A stretch of DNA of 64,000 nucleotides from Datura wrightii (lineage: Eukaryota; Streptophyta; Magnoliopsida; Solanales; Solanaceae): positions 110,329,501-110,393,500 of the forward strand of contig JASDFA010000020.1 of assembly GCA_035772735.1 (NCBI GenBank), read 5' to 3'. Made by a program: the position numbers and the translations under genes. Under the pieces are notes generated by a model. The model had not been told where the DNA came from, made no database searches, and was given only the letters and a program-made list of their open reading frames with translations. This document shows positions 25,262-38,342 of this stretch, piece after piece. Position 1 is the stretch's first letter, and the number at the start of each line of letters is the position of its first letter.

Positions 25262-28200
25262 GGTACTGGTCCAGATCGTACTTATGCTCCACCAGGGCAA
25301 CAAGAATCAGAGTTTTCGTCGGGTATGGTGCCATGTATGTTAGACATCTCCTCTCATTCTATGTATGCTTTGATAGACCCGGGCTTCACTTTGTCTTATG
25401 TTACACCATTAGTGGCCCAGAAGTTCGGTATCATGCTAGAATTGCTTCAACAACCTTTTTTAGTGTCTACCCCCATTGGTGACTTCATCATAGCCAAGAG
25501 GGTGTACCGAGGGTGCACTGTAGAGGTTGTTGGTCGCTAGCCTTTAGCAAACTTGGTAGAATTAGAAATGATTAACTTTGATGAAATTATGGGTATGGAC
25601 TGGCTAGCACAATTTTATGCCAATGTAGAATGTTGGACCAAAATTGTGATTCCACTTTCTAGGGGAGATAATACAGGAGTGGAAAGGTAATGCAGCCACT
25701 CCAAAAGGTAGGCTTATTTCCTCTCTTCGGGCGAGGAAGTTGACAACAAGGGGATGCATTTATCATATTGTCAGAGTTCAGGATGTTCAAGCCGAGTCCC
25801 CAACACTCTAGTCCATTCCAGTAGTTAATGAATTTTCAGATGTATTCCCAAATGAACTTCCTGGTATTCCCCAGAACGGGAAATCGATTTTGCAATTGAT
25901 TTATTACTAGGTACTCAACCTATATCCATCCCTCCGTACCGAATGGCTCCTTCCGAGCTCAGAGAATTGAAGGAATAGTTGAAAGATCTGTTAGATAAGG
26001 GCTTCATCAGGCTGAGTACTTTACCGTAGAGTGCGCCAGTTGTGTTTGTAAGAAAGAAGGATGGCTCCCTCCACATGTATATAGAATACCTGAAGCTAAA
26101 TAAAGTCACCATCAAGAACAAATACCCATTTCCCAGAATAGATGACTTGTTTGATCAGTTATAGGGGGCAAAGTATTTCTCAAATATTAATTTAAGGTCT
26201 GGGTACCATCAGGTTAGGGTTCGAGAGAGGGATATTTCGAAAATTGCTTTCAGGACTAGGTATGGCCATTTTGAAGTCCTATTCATGTCCTTCGGACGGA
26301 CGAATGCTCCAGCAATGTTCATAGATTTGATGAACAGTGTCTTCAGGCCGTATCTGGACCTATTTGTAATAGTATTTATTGATGATATCTGGTATATTCC
26401 CACTCGGAAGAAAAACATCGGGATCATTTGTGGACAGTGCTCCAAATTCTCAAAGATCGCCAATTGTATGTGAAGTTTTCTAAATATGAGTTTTGGCTGA
26501 ATTCAGTGGCCTTTTTGGGCCATATTGTGTAAGAAGCTGGTATTCAGGTAGATTCCAAGAAGATTGAGGAAGTAAATACATGGCCTAGCCGACAACTCCA
26601 ACTGAGGTACGTAGCTTCCTGGGGTTAGTCGGGTATTACAAAAGGTTTGTAGAGGGGTTTTCTACCCTATCAGCGCCTTTGACCAAGTTAACTCAGAAAG
26701 CGACTAAATTTCACTAGCTTGAAGCATGTGAACAGAGTTTTTTGGAGTTGAAAAATAGGTTGACATTAGCACCAGTATTAGCTTTGCCAGAAGAATCAGA
26801 GGGTTATGCAGTGTACTGTGATGCTTCGGGCGTTGGGTTAGGATGTGTTCTAATGCAACATGGTAAGTTAATTACTTATGCTTCAAGACAGTTGAGGAAG
26901 CATGAAAGGAACTACCCCATCCATGAATTGGAATTGGTTGCAGTAATTCATGCCTTGAAAATATGGAGGCACTATTTGTATGGCGTCCACGTAGATATTT
27001 TTACTGATCATAAGATCCTTCAGTATATTTTTACACAAAAAGAATTGAATCTGCGGCAGCTTCGCTGGTTAGAATTGCTGAAGGATTACAATGTGAACAT
27101 TTTATATCACCCAGGGAAGGCCAACGTTGTAGCAAATGCCCTCATCTGCAAATCCATGGAATTTTGGCATATTTGAAGCCCGAACAGCGAGAACTGGCCT
27201 GAGAATTGCATCGCTTAGCCAGTTTGGCCGTTCGAATAGTAGACTCGGGAGACAATAAAGTAGTGATCCAGAATACTGTGGTGTCATCCCTGGTTGTAGA
27301 GGTGAAAGAACTGCAATATGAAGACCCTAACCTGGTCTAGCTTAGAGATAAAGCTCAACAAGGGGAAGCATCAACTTTCGAAGTAACCGCAGATGGGGTC
27401 TTGATATATAGGGGTCACCTCTGTGTTTCAGATGTGGAAGGACTTTGCCAACAGATCATGGCAGAGGTGCATTATTCACGTTATTCTCTTCATCCAGGTT
27501 CAACAAAGATGTATCATGACATAAAAGAAATTTACTGGTTCCCGGGAATGAAGAAGGAGATAGCATCATTTGTAGCACAATGCCCTAATTACCAACAAAG
27601 GAAGGCAGAACATCAAAAGCCTAACGGATTGACATAGGAAATAGTAGTGCCTATGTGGAAATGGGAGACAGTCAATATGGATTTTATGACCGGATTACCC
27701 TGTACCAGACGCAGATTTGATTCCATCCAGGTGATTGTCGATAGATTGACAAAGTCAGCTCATTTTCTGCCAGTTAGAGCTACCTTCTCAGCTGAGGACT
27801 ATGCTGAGTTGTATATCAGAGAGATAGTTCGATTGCATGGTATTCCAGTATCAATCATTTCTGACAAGAGGAGCGCAGTTCACAACTAGATTCTGGCAGT
27901 CTTTTCAGAAGGGCCTGGGGATACAAGTTAACCTGTGTACAACCTTCCACCCTCAAACAGACAGGCAAGCAGAACGTACAATTCAGACGTTCAAGGATAT
28001 GTAACGGGCTTGCATGCTGGACTGTAGAGGCAGTTGGGACGAACATTTACCCCTAATTGAATTTGCTTATAATAACAGTTATCATTCAGCAATCCAGATG
28101 GCACCTTATGATACCTTATATGGGCGGAAATGCAGGTACCCAGTGAGTTGGTTCGAGATAGGAGAATCAGAGTTGATTGGGCCAAAAATAATCCACCAGT

Positions 28201-28715
28201 CATAAGAGAAAGTAAAGCTTATCAGAGAACGCCTGCTGACAGCTCAGAGATGCCAGAAATCCTACGCTGATATACGACATAAAAACCTAGAGTTCAATGT
28301 AGGTGACTGGGTATTTCTGAAAGTTTCATCGATGAATGGTGTGATGAGATTTGGTAAGAAGTGCAAACTTAGCCCGAGATTTATAGGACCGTATCAAATC
28401 CTCCGGAGAATAGGCCAAGTGGCGTACTAGTTAAATATGTCTACAGAGTTAGAATCTGTTCACTCCATCTTTCATGTATCAATGTTATGGAAATGCATAG
28501 TAGATCCATTCCGAATTGTGCCAATTGAGGATGTCCAGATTACTGAGGAATTAGCCTACGAAGAGGTTCCAGTAGCCATATTAGATCGGTAGGTTGAGAA
28601 CTAAAGATGTCGCGTCAGTTAAGGTATTGTGGAGAAATAGGAATAGAGAAGAGATGACCTGAGAAGCTAAGGATGATATGAGATCCAGATATGCTCATTT
28701 GTTCCATGATTAGTC
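25262..28715 (+). pseudogene. E3 pol pseudogene (PR-RT-RH-INT-chromodomain)
   Basis: Same order as E7. The protease at 25325-25640 has Asp-Pro-Gly-Phe where E7 has Asp-Pro-Gly-Ser. RT covers about 25880-26560, with Phe-Ile-Asp-Asp at 26381-26386 directly before a frameshift. RNase H (26742-27176) is still open for 144 codons with Tyr-Cys-Asp-Ala, His-Glu-Leu-Glu and Thr-Asp-His, but the final Asp-Ala-Leu-Ser has changed to Asn-Ala-Leu-Ile. Integrase covers about 27400-28205, with a frameshift after Ile-Ser-Asp. The chromodomain tail is at about 28560-28715. The copy is not functional. Confidence 0.88.
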
Positions 28716-28978
28716 CAGACTATGCAGTTAAGGTAAGTTACTGATTTTAGTTGCTATTTCATGATTTGTGCTATATATATTGCTCAGTTGACTCCAGCCT
28801 TGTTGTGAAATAGTTGTTATAGTGTTATGTGATGTACCTGTGTTGGACTTTTCTGCATTTCAGGGTTTTTCAGATAGTTGATATTACAGGGGAGACTCTA
28901 CCTAAATTTCATTAGAATAATAGTTAAGAGAGTTAAACTCCTATGAATTGTAGTTAACATTCGAGGAAGAATGTTCCT

Positions 28979-28990
28979 AAGGTGGAGAGG
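28979..28990 (+). other. E3 polypurine tract (interrupted by one T)
   Basis: Purine-rich AAGGTGGAGAGG just before the 3' LTR start TGTTACACC at 28992. Confidence 0.65.
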
Positions 28991-28991
28991 A

Positions 28992-31111
28992 TGTTACACC
29001 ACATGAAAGTTGACAATTAGTAAGCGTAAGAGTATGACGCGTGTAGAAAAGCCTCAAAAGTTGGGTCGAGCGAGGCCAGGCCGCAAGGGCCAGCATGACG
29101 TGCCGGCACACTGGCGCCTTGGGCAGCGCGGTGCGCCAGCCCCCTTGGTGCGTTGAGGGGTACGACGAGGGGGCATGGTGTGGCATGATAGGCAGTGCGG
29201 GGTGCCCCCTCCTACCACCACCCCAACTTGTATATAAGACCCTCCCTTTAAAGTTTAAACCATTTTTCACATTATATCCGACCAGTGAAGAGGAAAATAA
29301 GGAATTCAACCAAATTTCGTTAGTTTACGCTACGAAATGCCGTCCAAATTCAAATTAACTTCGGGTATCAAAGTTTAAGCCCGTAGGGAGCATTACTACA
29401 GAGTTTGTTTCGCGAAATTCACCTGCCAAATTGTAGCCCCGCTGAGCAAAAGTTGTCAGAATTGCTCCAAACTAATTTCTATACGATCACAGGCTTCAAG
29501 TAAGCATTTCTTCCTTCTGGATATTCAAGAAATTATACATTTTCGATCATGTTCCATTAAGTTGAAGTATAATTAATATTTATATAGAAAGTTATCATTT
29601 TTTTCAAATTTAGTACTGAAACTAGCCTCATTCTTCTTGTAATACTATTATAGTTAGAAAAAGCTGTTGAATACAGATTGAAACTCACCAGCTAATCTAG
29701 AATCGGTGATCCAGGTATGTTAAGGCAAATATCTTCGGAAAGTCAATTCCCTAGTATTATAATTCAGTCTGAATCCCAGTAAGAAGATCAGAAGCATATC
29801 TACTATGGCTAGCTGTTGTTATTAGCTGAGATCAGTATTCCATGTCTAGTTTGGGGATTGATTACACCTGTATAGCCTTCCCTGACTAACCCCAGCGTTA
29901 CTAGCTATGTCGACACCTGCTAGGGGCGAGATGACGTCGCTCCAAGGAGCGGCATGCCGTCTGCAAGGGACGAAGATGGGGTACAAGGTCCTCATACAGT
30001 CCATTCCATGGATGGACTACTTATATACCAATCGGCACTACATTACACCGTCTCTCGAGCCTGGTGCCCAGGGTGCAGATATCAGGAGTCCACCGGACTC
30101 AGACACAGTACAGTTCAGAGGCCGAGAGGGCTCAGTTGCAGACCTAGGGGACTGGTAGGTCGGCTATAGTTGCTAGATGGCTCAGTATGACCTCTTAGGG
30201 ATATATAGATTGAAGTGTACTCACCAGGGCTTATCGAGGCCCGAATGAGTTATTCTGTGCTGGCTTTACCTTCCGGCTTATGGGGGCCAAGTAAGGTTCT
30301 TGTTTGCATTAGTTACTAATAGATTAGACAGTAAGAAGTTCTGCTATTTAGGTGGTATCTCTATCCTTTTCAAATAATTACTTTTAATTTAATTTAAGTT
30401 TATTCAGTTATCTTCAGTTACTTTTAATTTAATTTAAGTTTATTCAGTTATCTTCAGTTACTGCCTTACATATTCAGTACATACAGTACTAACGCCCTTC
30501 TGAACTACTGCATTACTTGCCTGCAGGTGTTGATAGACGCGGACCAAGACCTTCCGAGTTTTAGCCAGATTAGCAGTGCTGTCGGCTCCTTTCCTCCAGA
30601 GCTCATAGTTAGAAGGTTGACTCTATTTTTGTGTATACAGTTTATGGGTAGGTCAGGGCCCTATCTCGACCAATATATAACTCCTAGAGGCTTGCGGACT
30701 GCTTCTAATTTACTGTGGTTAGTTGTTGTTGTCCGTGTGGGGCCCATATGTATTTTATCTTGCGTGTTGGCCGTGTGGGGCCTTGTTTAGCTGTTAGTTG
30801 GTGGCTTTGTCGGCCATAGTTTAGTTTATGCTAGATTTACTTTACAGTCATAACTAGACATCATGGTGGTCTTGTCAGCCCGCATAGGAATCCCTATTAT
30901 TATCTGCTTCTGGGTAGCTGTTTCCTTTTATAGGTGGCTATAAGGCCTTGCCGGCTGGGAACTATGTTTACAGCCGAGATATAACCCGTTGTTTTCTTGA
31001 TTTGAGATTTAGTGTTAGCCATGCACCAGAGGTGCATAAGCTTAGTCAAGCTAGTTCAGACCCTAGTAGGGAACCAGGTTCCAGTCATGCCTCCCAAGGT
31101 GAGGCGTGACA
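28992..31111 (+). repeat. E3 3' LTR
   Basis: A 2120 bp LTR from TGTTACACCAC to 'gaggcgtgaca', followed by CGTTC. It carries TATATAA at 29231-29237, the stem CTGGCGC-N15-GCGCCAG at 29111-29139 and the hairpin GAGTCC-ACC-GGACTC at 30086-30100. An exact 40-bp tandem duplication (30381-30420 and 30421-30460) is absent from the 5' LTR. Confidence 0.92.
30381..30460. repeat. 40-bp exact tandem duplication in E3 3' LTR
   Basis: Two identical 40-mers, each starting CTTTTAATTTAATTTAAG and ending TTATCTTCAGTTA. The homologous place in the 5' LTR (about 23045-23095) has one copy. Confidence 0.95.
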
Positions 31112-31196
31112 CGTTCTATGACCTGGCATAAATATTTTTCCTGCTTTTTCCACTTTAACCTACGAGTCTGATCTTAGGTATTTTTAGGGTATTACA
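31112..31196 (-). repeat. E4 3' LTR, proximal part (right of E3), with right CGTTC copy
   Basis: The first 5 bases (31112-31116) are the right E3 target copy. The rest matches 52125-52216 of the E4 5' LTR ('tatgacctggcataaatatt' against 'tgtgacctagaataaacatt'). On the minus strand the LTR starts TGTAATACCC at 31196. Confidence 0.9.
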
Positions 31197-31449
31197 ATAT
31201 ATCTCACTTGGAAACATTCATCCATTAATATGGGTAAAGCATACTAAAAAACTAGGGAAAGAACTGCAATCCCAAATACTAAACAACTAAAGCTGAAAGT
31301 TGATAGAGTGATTGACTTTGGAAGGATACACATGATTGAACTGAATTAATGATTTATATATAAACGATAAAACATGAAAGAAACTGAGACGCATAAATTG
31401 TACATGAAACTGAATGGAGTACTAAGTATGAAACTGATACCTCATGCTA

Positions 31450-34400
31450 AAACTAAGACGGAAGGAAAAAGATTCGAGTATCTAGCCATCATATCTGCTT
31501 CGGCTTCACACGTAGCTCCCTCAACAAGCTAATTTCTCCACAAAACCTTCATTGAAGCTACTTCTTTGTTTCTCAACTTTAGAACTTGATGATCAAGGAT
31601 CTCAACCAGAACCTCCTTATAGGTATGACTATCCTTCAACCCTATGCTCTCCACCGAAAAAGCCAAGGCCGGGTCACCAATGTACTTCTTCAATAGAGAC
31701 ACATGGAAAATTGGATGTACCTAAGCTAACTCCGCCGGAAACTCCAACTCATATACCACCTTTCCAACTCGCCTTAGAATTCTATAAGGACCAACATATC
31801 AGGGACTAAGCTTTCCTTTCTTCCTGAACCTCATCACTCCCTTCATGGGAGACACCTTCAAAAATACTCAATCATCAACCTCAAACTCAATCTCTCTCCA
31901 CCTAACATCCGCATGTGACTTCTGATGACTCTAAGCTGTTTTAGCCTTTCCATAATAAGCTAGACATTCTCCATGGCCTTGTGAATGAAATCCAATCCTA
32001 TAAATATGGCTTCACCTACCTTGAACCAACCAACAAGCGATCTACATCTCCGCCCATAAAGAGCCTCAAACTGAGCCATCTGAATGCTGGAGTGGTAACT
32101 GTTATTGTAAGAAAACTTGATGAGAGGAAAATGATCATCTTAACTACCATTGAAGTTAACCGTACATGCTCTCAATGTATCCTCAAGATTCTAAATGGTC
32201 CGCTCAGTCTGACCATCTATCTACGGGTGAAAAGTCGTGTTAAGCTTGACCTAAGTACCAAGTCTCTTCTGAAATGATCTCTAAAACTATGATGTAAACT
32301 AAGTATCTCCATCTGAGATGATGGACAAGAGAACTCTATGCAACCAAACTAACTCCCGAATGTACAATCTCGCATAATCCTCAACTGAATAAGTAGTTTT
32401 AACCATTAAAAATATGCTGCTTTGGTCAACCTGTCTACAACCACACAAATAGAGTCATAATGTCAGAGTATGGGGCAACCCTGTGATGAAGTCCATATTA
32501 ATCTCTTCCCACATTCAAGTAGGGATACTAATGTCTTGTAGCATACTTCCAGGTCTCTGATGCTAAACTTTCACTTGTTCACAATTCGGACACTTAGCTA
32601 CAAACTCCACTATGTCCTTCTTCATGTTATTCCACCAATAGACTTCTCGTAGATCACGGTCCATCTTGGTGGCACCTGGGTGGATAAAATATTGAGAGCC
32701 ATGGGCCTCACCCAACATCCTCTCTCTCATGTCATCAACACCTGGAACACATAAATGACCTTGATAACGAAGTACACCATCTCCCCTTTAGGAGAAGATC
32801 TCCACCTTCTGATTCTATACAGCTTCCTTTGGCTTCATCAAGATAGGGTACTGATCTTGCCTATCCTTGACCTCGGTCACTAATGAAGATTCTGAACCAT
32901 TTTGAGCAATGACACCACTGTCTACCGAGTAAACAAGGTGAACGCCTAAACGACAAAGCCTATGAACATCATTTTCCAACAACTCCTTCCTCCCATCCTC
33001 AACATGAGACACACTCTTCATGGACAGCCTACTAAGGGCATCCGCCACTACATTGTCCTTCCCTAGATGATAACGGACACTCATGTCATAGTCCTTTAGA
33101 AGCTCTAGCCACCTTCTTTGTCGCAGGTTCAGGTCCTTTTGAGTGACACATACTGAAGGCTCTTTTAGTCCGTGAACACATCCACATGCACCCCATACAA
33201 GTAATGTCTCCAAATTTTCAATGTAAACACCACCACTGCCAACTCTAGGTCATGCATCGGGTAATTCTTCTCGTAAGTCTTTAGTTGTTTAGAGGCAGAA
33301 GCAATGAACTTACCATGTTGCATCAACAGACAACCAAGACCAACCTTATAGGTATCACAATACACAATGAATCCATTTGTGCCCTCGGGTAGAGACAATA
33401 CTAAGGCTTAAGTGAGTCGGGTATTTAGTTCCGGAAAACTCTTCTCACTGGCATCCGACCACTAAAATTTGACTATCTTCTGGGCCAACTTAGTCAATAG
33501 TATTGCAATGGATGAAATCCTTTAACAAATCTCGTGTAGTAGCCAGCTAAACCCAAGAAGCTCCTGATATCTGAAGGACTAACTGGTCTAGGTCAATTTT
33601 TCACTGACTCTATCTTTTGAGAGTCCACTTACACACCCTCTCTTGACACTACATGACCCAAAAGTGCTATTGAGTTCAACCAAAACTCACACTTGCTGTA
33701 TTTAGCAAACAGCTGGCAATCTTAGAGCAGCTGTAGCACAATCCTCAAATGAGCGACATGCTTTTCCTTGCTCTGAGAGTATATGTGGATATCGTCTATG
33801 AAGAAAATCATGAACATATCTAAATACAACTTTAACACCCTGTTCATAAAATCCATAAAAGTTGTAGGAGTATTCGTTAGTCCAAAAGACATAACTACAA
33901 TGTCATAGTGACCATACCAAGTCCTAAAAGCTGTTTTTGGGATGTCATTTTCTCTAACTCTTAGCTGATGATATCCAGATCTGAGATCTATATTTGAGAA
34001 GAACTTAGCACTCTGAAGTTGGTCAAACAAGTCATCAATCCTGGGAGGGGATACTTGTTCTTGATTGTGACCTTGTTCAACTACCAATAATCAATGCACA
34101 TTTTAAGAGACCCATCTTTCTTTTGAACAAAGAGAATTGGTGCACCCTATGGGGATTTGCTAGGTATGATGAATCCCTTATCTAGGAGATCTTTCAACTG
34201 CTCTTTCAACTCCTTTAGCTCAGCTGGTTCTATTCTGTAAGGAGGAACGGATATAGGTTGCGTATCAGGGAGAAGGTTGATACCAAAATCAATATCCCGC
34301 TTAGGAAGAACTCCTGGTAGATCATCAGGAAACAACTACGGATACTCGCATACTATAGGAACTGATTAAAGAGTCGGGGTCTTGAACGTTGCATCCTTAA

Positions 34401-34900
34401 CCCCAACTAGATGGTATACACAGCCTTTAGAAATTATCTTCCTAGCCTTGAGATAGGAAACAAAGCGACCTACAGGCACAGCTAAACTACCCTTCCATTC
34501 TAGGGCTGGATCACCTGAAAATAAAAACTCTACCATACGGGTTCTATAATTTACTAAGGCGTAACATGCATGCAGCCAATTCATACCGAAGATAACATCA
34601 AAATAGGTCATGTCTAACTCTACTAGATCGGATGAGGTGACTTTCTGAAGGACTGTGATATGGCAATTTGTGTATAGTTGTTGAGCTATAATTGAGTCAC
34701 TAACTGGAGTAGAGACTAAGAAGGGTTCTGATAGGATTTTAAGATAGACTCTGAAACTAATAGCGACATAAGGAGTCACAAAAGATAAGGTAGCCCCTAG
34801 ATCTAACAATGCATATACATCAAGATGGAATACTCGCAATATACCAGTGACCGCATCTACAGAGACCTCCTCCTCCTGAAGAGATGAGAGGGAATAGAAT
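31450..34900 (-). pseudogene. E4 pol pseudogene (PR-RT-RH-INT-chromodomain)
   Basis: Read right to left. The protease (about 34600-34890) has Leu-Asp-Leu-Gly-Ala-Thr in place of the family's Asp-Pro-Gly. RT starts at about 34335 (Met-Phe-Pro-Asp-Asp-Leu-Pro-Gly) and keeps Phe-Ile-Asp-Asp at 33791-33796. RNase H (about 32990-33400) has Tyr-Cys-Asp-Thr, His-Asp-Leu-Glu and Asp-Ala-Leu-Ser. Integrase (about 31900-32780) is badly broken. The chromodomain tail (about 31450-31560) has Met-Lys-Val-Leu-Trp-Arg-Asn. Stops occur near 34147, 33720 and through integrase. The open frames at 31552-31809 and 31981-32277 on the plus strand are shadows of this region. Confidence 0.85.
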
Positions 34901-35975
34901 CTGTTCGGACAGCGACCACCACCTGCACGAGTGGATGCACCCTGCTGATCTGAGCGTGTTAGTGGAGCTTCTGAACTGGTGGCTAGGTCATGGCTTCTAA
35001 TATGGCCCTGTCTGGCTGAAGGGCAGTCTCTGAGCCGATGGTCTGGCTTCCTGCATCCAAAACATGCACCTGAACCTTCTAAGCATTCTCCGACGTACCT
35101 CCTACCACACCTGCTGCAAACTGGAATGCTGAGCTCCACTTACATGCTCCTCTAACCTCGAGCGCCTGATGCTCTACCCCGCTAATCAAGCCTAAATCTA
35201 GACAGGACACTACTTGATGATGGCACTGCGGCTAGAGATCTCTAGTAGGATTGGTGGCTATGTCCCCCACCAGACCTCTACTAGAACTGCCCATAACTCC
35301 CTGTCCTATCCCTCTTGACCTCTCTCTCATTCTCCTTCATTTGATCCACCTCTATCTGTTGGGCGTACATTACCAATCTTGAGAAGTCTAGATCATTGTT
35401 TAGCATAACGGTCCTACACTCCTTAACCAGCTAGTCTGATACTCCATTCACAAACCTGCTCATATGAGCCCTCTAATTCGCAATAATCTCCGGCGTGTCC
35501 TTAGAAAACCGGGTAAACTCAAAGGCCAACTCTTGGACAGTCCTGTGGTACTGCTTTAAGCTGAAGAATTCTGCCGCCTTCGCCTCCCTCAAATCCCTAG
35601 GGAAGAACCTTTTCAAGAAGGCAGTCACAAACTCGTCCCAACTCATAGGAACTACTCTCACTGCCCTACCATCCTTCCACTGGCGATACCATATGTAAGC
35701 AATCCCCTTCAGCTGATAGGAGGCTAAATCTGCAATTTCCTCTCCAGTCATCCCCATAATTTTGGTGATTTTCTGCACTTCCTCAATAAACTCATGTGGG
35801 TCCTCATTTATTTTGACCCCAGAAACTCAGGTGGATTCATCCCGAGAAAGTCCCAAACTTTAGTCGTCGCTGCGTTTCCATTCTGAGGGACATGAGCCAC
35901 TGCCTGCTGATTGACCTGAGCGGTCATAACTTGTGCCAACATCTGAAATTCTGCTCTAAACTCGGCATAGTTGAC
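34901..35975 (-). pseudogene. E4 gag pseudogene, main part (left of E5)
   Basis: Capsid domain in the open stretch 35473-35778 (Tyr-Gln-Leu-Lys-Gly-Ile-Ala, Trp-Tyr-Arg-Gln-Trp, Phe-Phe-Pro-Arg-Asp-Leu-Arg-Glu). A zinc knuckle at 35023-35064 is intact as Cys-x2-Cys-x4-His-x4-Cys; an upstream copy (Cys-Ser-Arg-Cys ... Tyr ... Cys) has lost its His. The region just left of 35975 continues, across E5, the N-terminal part at 49585-49705. Stops and frameshifts separate capsid from the knuckle region. Confidence 0.85.
35971..35975. other. Left target-site copy of E5
   Basis: TTGAC just before the E5 5' LTR. The right copy is GTGAC at 49585-49589, one mismatch. Confidence 0.7.
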
Positions 35976-37597
35976 TAATGTATTGTGGGTTTATAGAACT
36001 TTCGACACTTAAAACTGAGGAAATAAGCATGGACTTAGGTGTGTTTATACGGATATGATGCACTTTTACTTTATTTTCAAGGAAATAAGTGTTGGAGTTG
36101 AAATGTGCAAAAGCTGTGAAAAAAATGCTAAAAAGGGGCTAAGTACGAACCTTAGTACGAGCTGTACTGAGAATCATAGAAAGCTCCAAAAGATGTGTTG
36201 AACCAAAGATCCAAAGTACGACTCTTGGCACCATCCATACCAAGACAGTCGTGATAAAGTTCAGAGGAAATTGCACTGAGTCAGTCCCTAGTACGGGTAG
36301 AAACCATGCATCATGTTATCTACCTATGACCCATACCAAGGAGCCATGGTAAATTTCAGAAGAATTTAAGAATGATAGATCTCAAAATACGATAAGAAGT
36401 CACGAGTCGTAGGATGAAGGTACGAGTCGTGCCAAGCCACTCATGAAAAGATTCAAAGGATGCCACAACTCTCAGGTTCAAACCACCACAAGATAGTACT
36501 ACTCGTAAGTTTATGGTATGAGTCGTACTAGCTTCCAACACTTAGCCAAAATTAGAAGAGCTAGCCAATGTATGAGTGAAGGTATGACCCATACAATCAT
36601 GGTACGGGTCGTAAGTAAAGTCGGCGGTAGTTTAGCAGTTTTCCTATTAATTTCGGAAAAGTCTTTAATATTTGTATAAATACTTTTCTAGGTTATTTTT
36701 GTTTAGAGAGGAAGAGAATTCGATTTTTGAGAGAAGTATTCTACATTTGGGATTATTGGGAACAACTTTTGGGAGATTTCTTGCCTTGATTCTTCTACTA
36801 TTGTTGAATTATTCTTCATTAATTCTTGCAATAACCAAGTCAGTTTTCTTCTAATCATCTTTGTATGTTCTAAATTATTGCTTGTTTATGGATGTGTATA
36901 ATTCTCTTACAATCATGAGAGGCTAAAACCTCCACAACTAGGGTTGTGAAACCATGGTGAATTAAAAAACAAGGGTTTGAATAAAGTGATTCTAAACCAA
37001 TGCTAATACTTTTATTGTATTCTTTTCATCTTTAATGTTTCTTAATGAAGTGCAATGTTAGGACTTAGCCGAATTCTTCACTTACTTGAATCTAGAGAAA
37101 TAGAGATTAGGAAAAGAGAATTACAACAAAGCCTTGATCTTTATGGGTCATTATATTACTTGAGTTGTGGTCACAAGATAATTAATTTGGAACAAATTGA
37201 TAACGGTTGAAGTGAAATCACTATGAGACCTAATCTGGTGGTTGAGTATAGTTATCCAATAGGGATGAACCAGTTATTTGGATAAACCCTAGTTATCAGT
37301 TCTACAAGCAAGCATTGAAAAAGATCACGAGTGTATAACCCGAAGTAGTTATGAATCTATGGGGACACTTCCCTAGTTATTTGTATTAACTTGATGAACA
37401 ATAATCAAATCTCAACATTGTTACGTATTTGCTTTTATAAAACCTTATTTTAGGAAATAACAGACGTAAAAGCTTAAATACTAGAGTTATTCTATATCTT
37501 GACCTTATTCCCTGTGGAATCGACCCCAACCTAGTTGGGTTCTTTATTGACAATGTTCGCGTCATACTTTTACAGTAGTGTAATTTGAGAATTATCA
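35976..37597 (+). repeat. E5 5' LTR
   Basis: A 1622 bp LTR beginning TAATGTATTGTGGG (TGATGTGTTGTGGG in the 3' copy) and ending TTATCA. It has several imperfect TACGAGTCGTA-like palindromes between 36130 and 36620, then TATAAATA. The 60-codon open stretch after the TATA box (36672-36854) recurs in the 3' LTR but looks like a chance frame. Confidence 0.88.
36675..36682 (+). promoter_or_regulatory. E5 5' LTR TATA box
   Basis: TATAAATA, repeated at the equivalent place in the 3' LTR (48686-48693). Confidence 0.75.
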
Positions 37598-37601
37598 AAA
37601 G

Positions 37602-37619
37602 TGGCGCAGTTGTCGGGGA
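37602..37619 (+). other. E5 primer binding site (tRNA-Asp type)
   Basis: TGGCGCAGTTGTCGGGGA, four bases after the LTR, matches 16 of 18 bases of the tRNA-Asp site used by Athila elements. This sets E5 apart from the iMet-primed E1-E4 and E7. Confidence 0.88.
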
Positions 37620-38342
37620 ATATGACTTAGGATTAGAGTAATTGCTTGTGTTTGAATTTTAGTCGTTATTTTCCTCATTTACATTTTCTTTTGTTTTTGA
37701 CGCCCATAGGTTGTCACCTGGTGGATGCCAAGTACTTGACGAAGTAGAAACCCCTTCCTTTTTTTAGAACTTTGGGTAAAGCCCTTTTATTTCATCAACA
37801 AAATCAAACCAATACATAAACCTTGATCCGACCTAAGATGCCATCTATACTAATCAGCAAGTCTATTCACAAAGACTAGAATATTCTGTCCGTTCCCACC
37901 AAGTAGGGTTTCCTAAATCAGATGCTCCAGCCAAGCTTCAATCTGGGGCTCTACTTCTTGATGTTTTTGGTGATCAACTAGGTTCCTGTCTTGAATGACT
38001 ATGCCGCACAAAGAGGTAGAGCTCATTCCTTATTTCTTTGATTTTTCACCTCTTCTAATCTTGTGTTTTTTAGGTGCTTTCTGGTGGATAAGATTTATTG
38101 ATGGTGTCGATCTTCATTGTTGCTCAAGCTATCCAACAATGAAGTAGAGATGAGGAAATGGTGTCGCTTTGTCTCTCCCTCACTCGTTTTCTGTAGTGGG
38201 TATGACCATCGGTGCCTAATTTACCTGAACTTGTTTTTGCTGGATCTACCTTTTTGTGAACTACCATAGTCTAGATCAAGGTAGTTATTATCACAATGAT
38301 TTGTGTTCTTGAACATTGTAAACATCTCTGTGATACACTGCT

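Larger units (their letters stand above)
21657..31111 (+). mobile_element. E3: full-length degraded chromovirus inserted in E4's 3' LTR
   Basis: 5' LTR (21657-23741), iMet primer site, gag, pol, purine-rich tract and 3' LTR (28992-31111), flanked by an exact 5-bp duplication CGTTC. On both sides the flanking DNA is E4 LTR, and the E4 LTR can be read straight across once E3 is set aside. The protein sequence is closely related to E7, but E3 has many stops and frameshifts and its LTRs are visibly more diverged from each other than those of E7, so it is older. Confidence 0.92.

Noticed and set aside
31552..32277. Plus-strand open frames
   Set aside because: They lie opposite the decayed E4 integrase and chromodomain, whose minus-strand reading has recognisable motifs.
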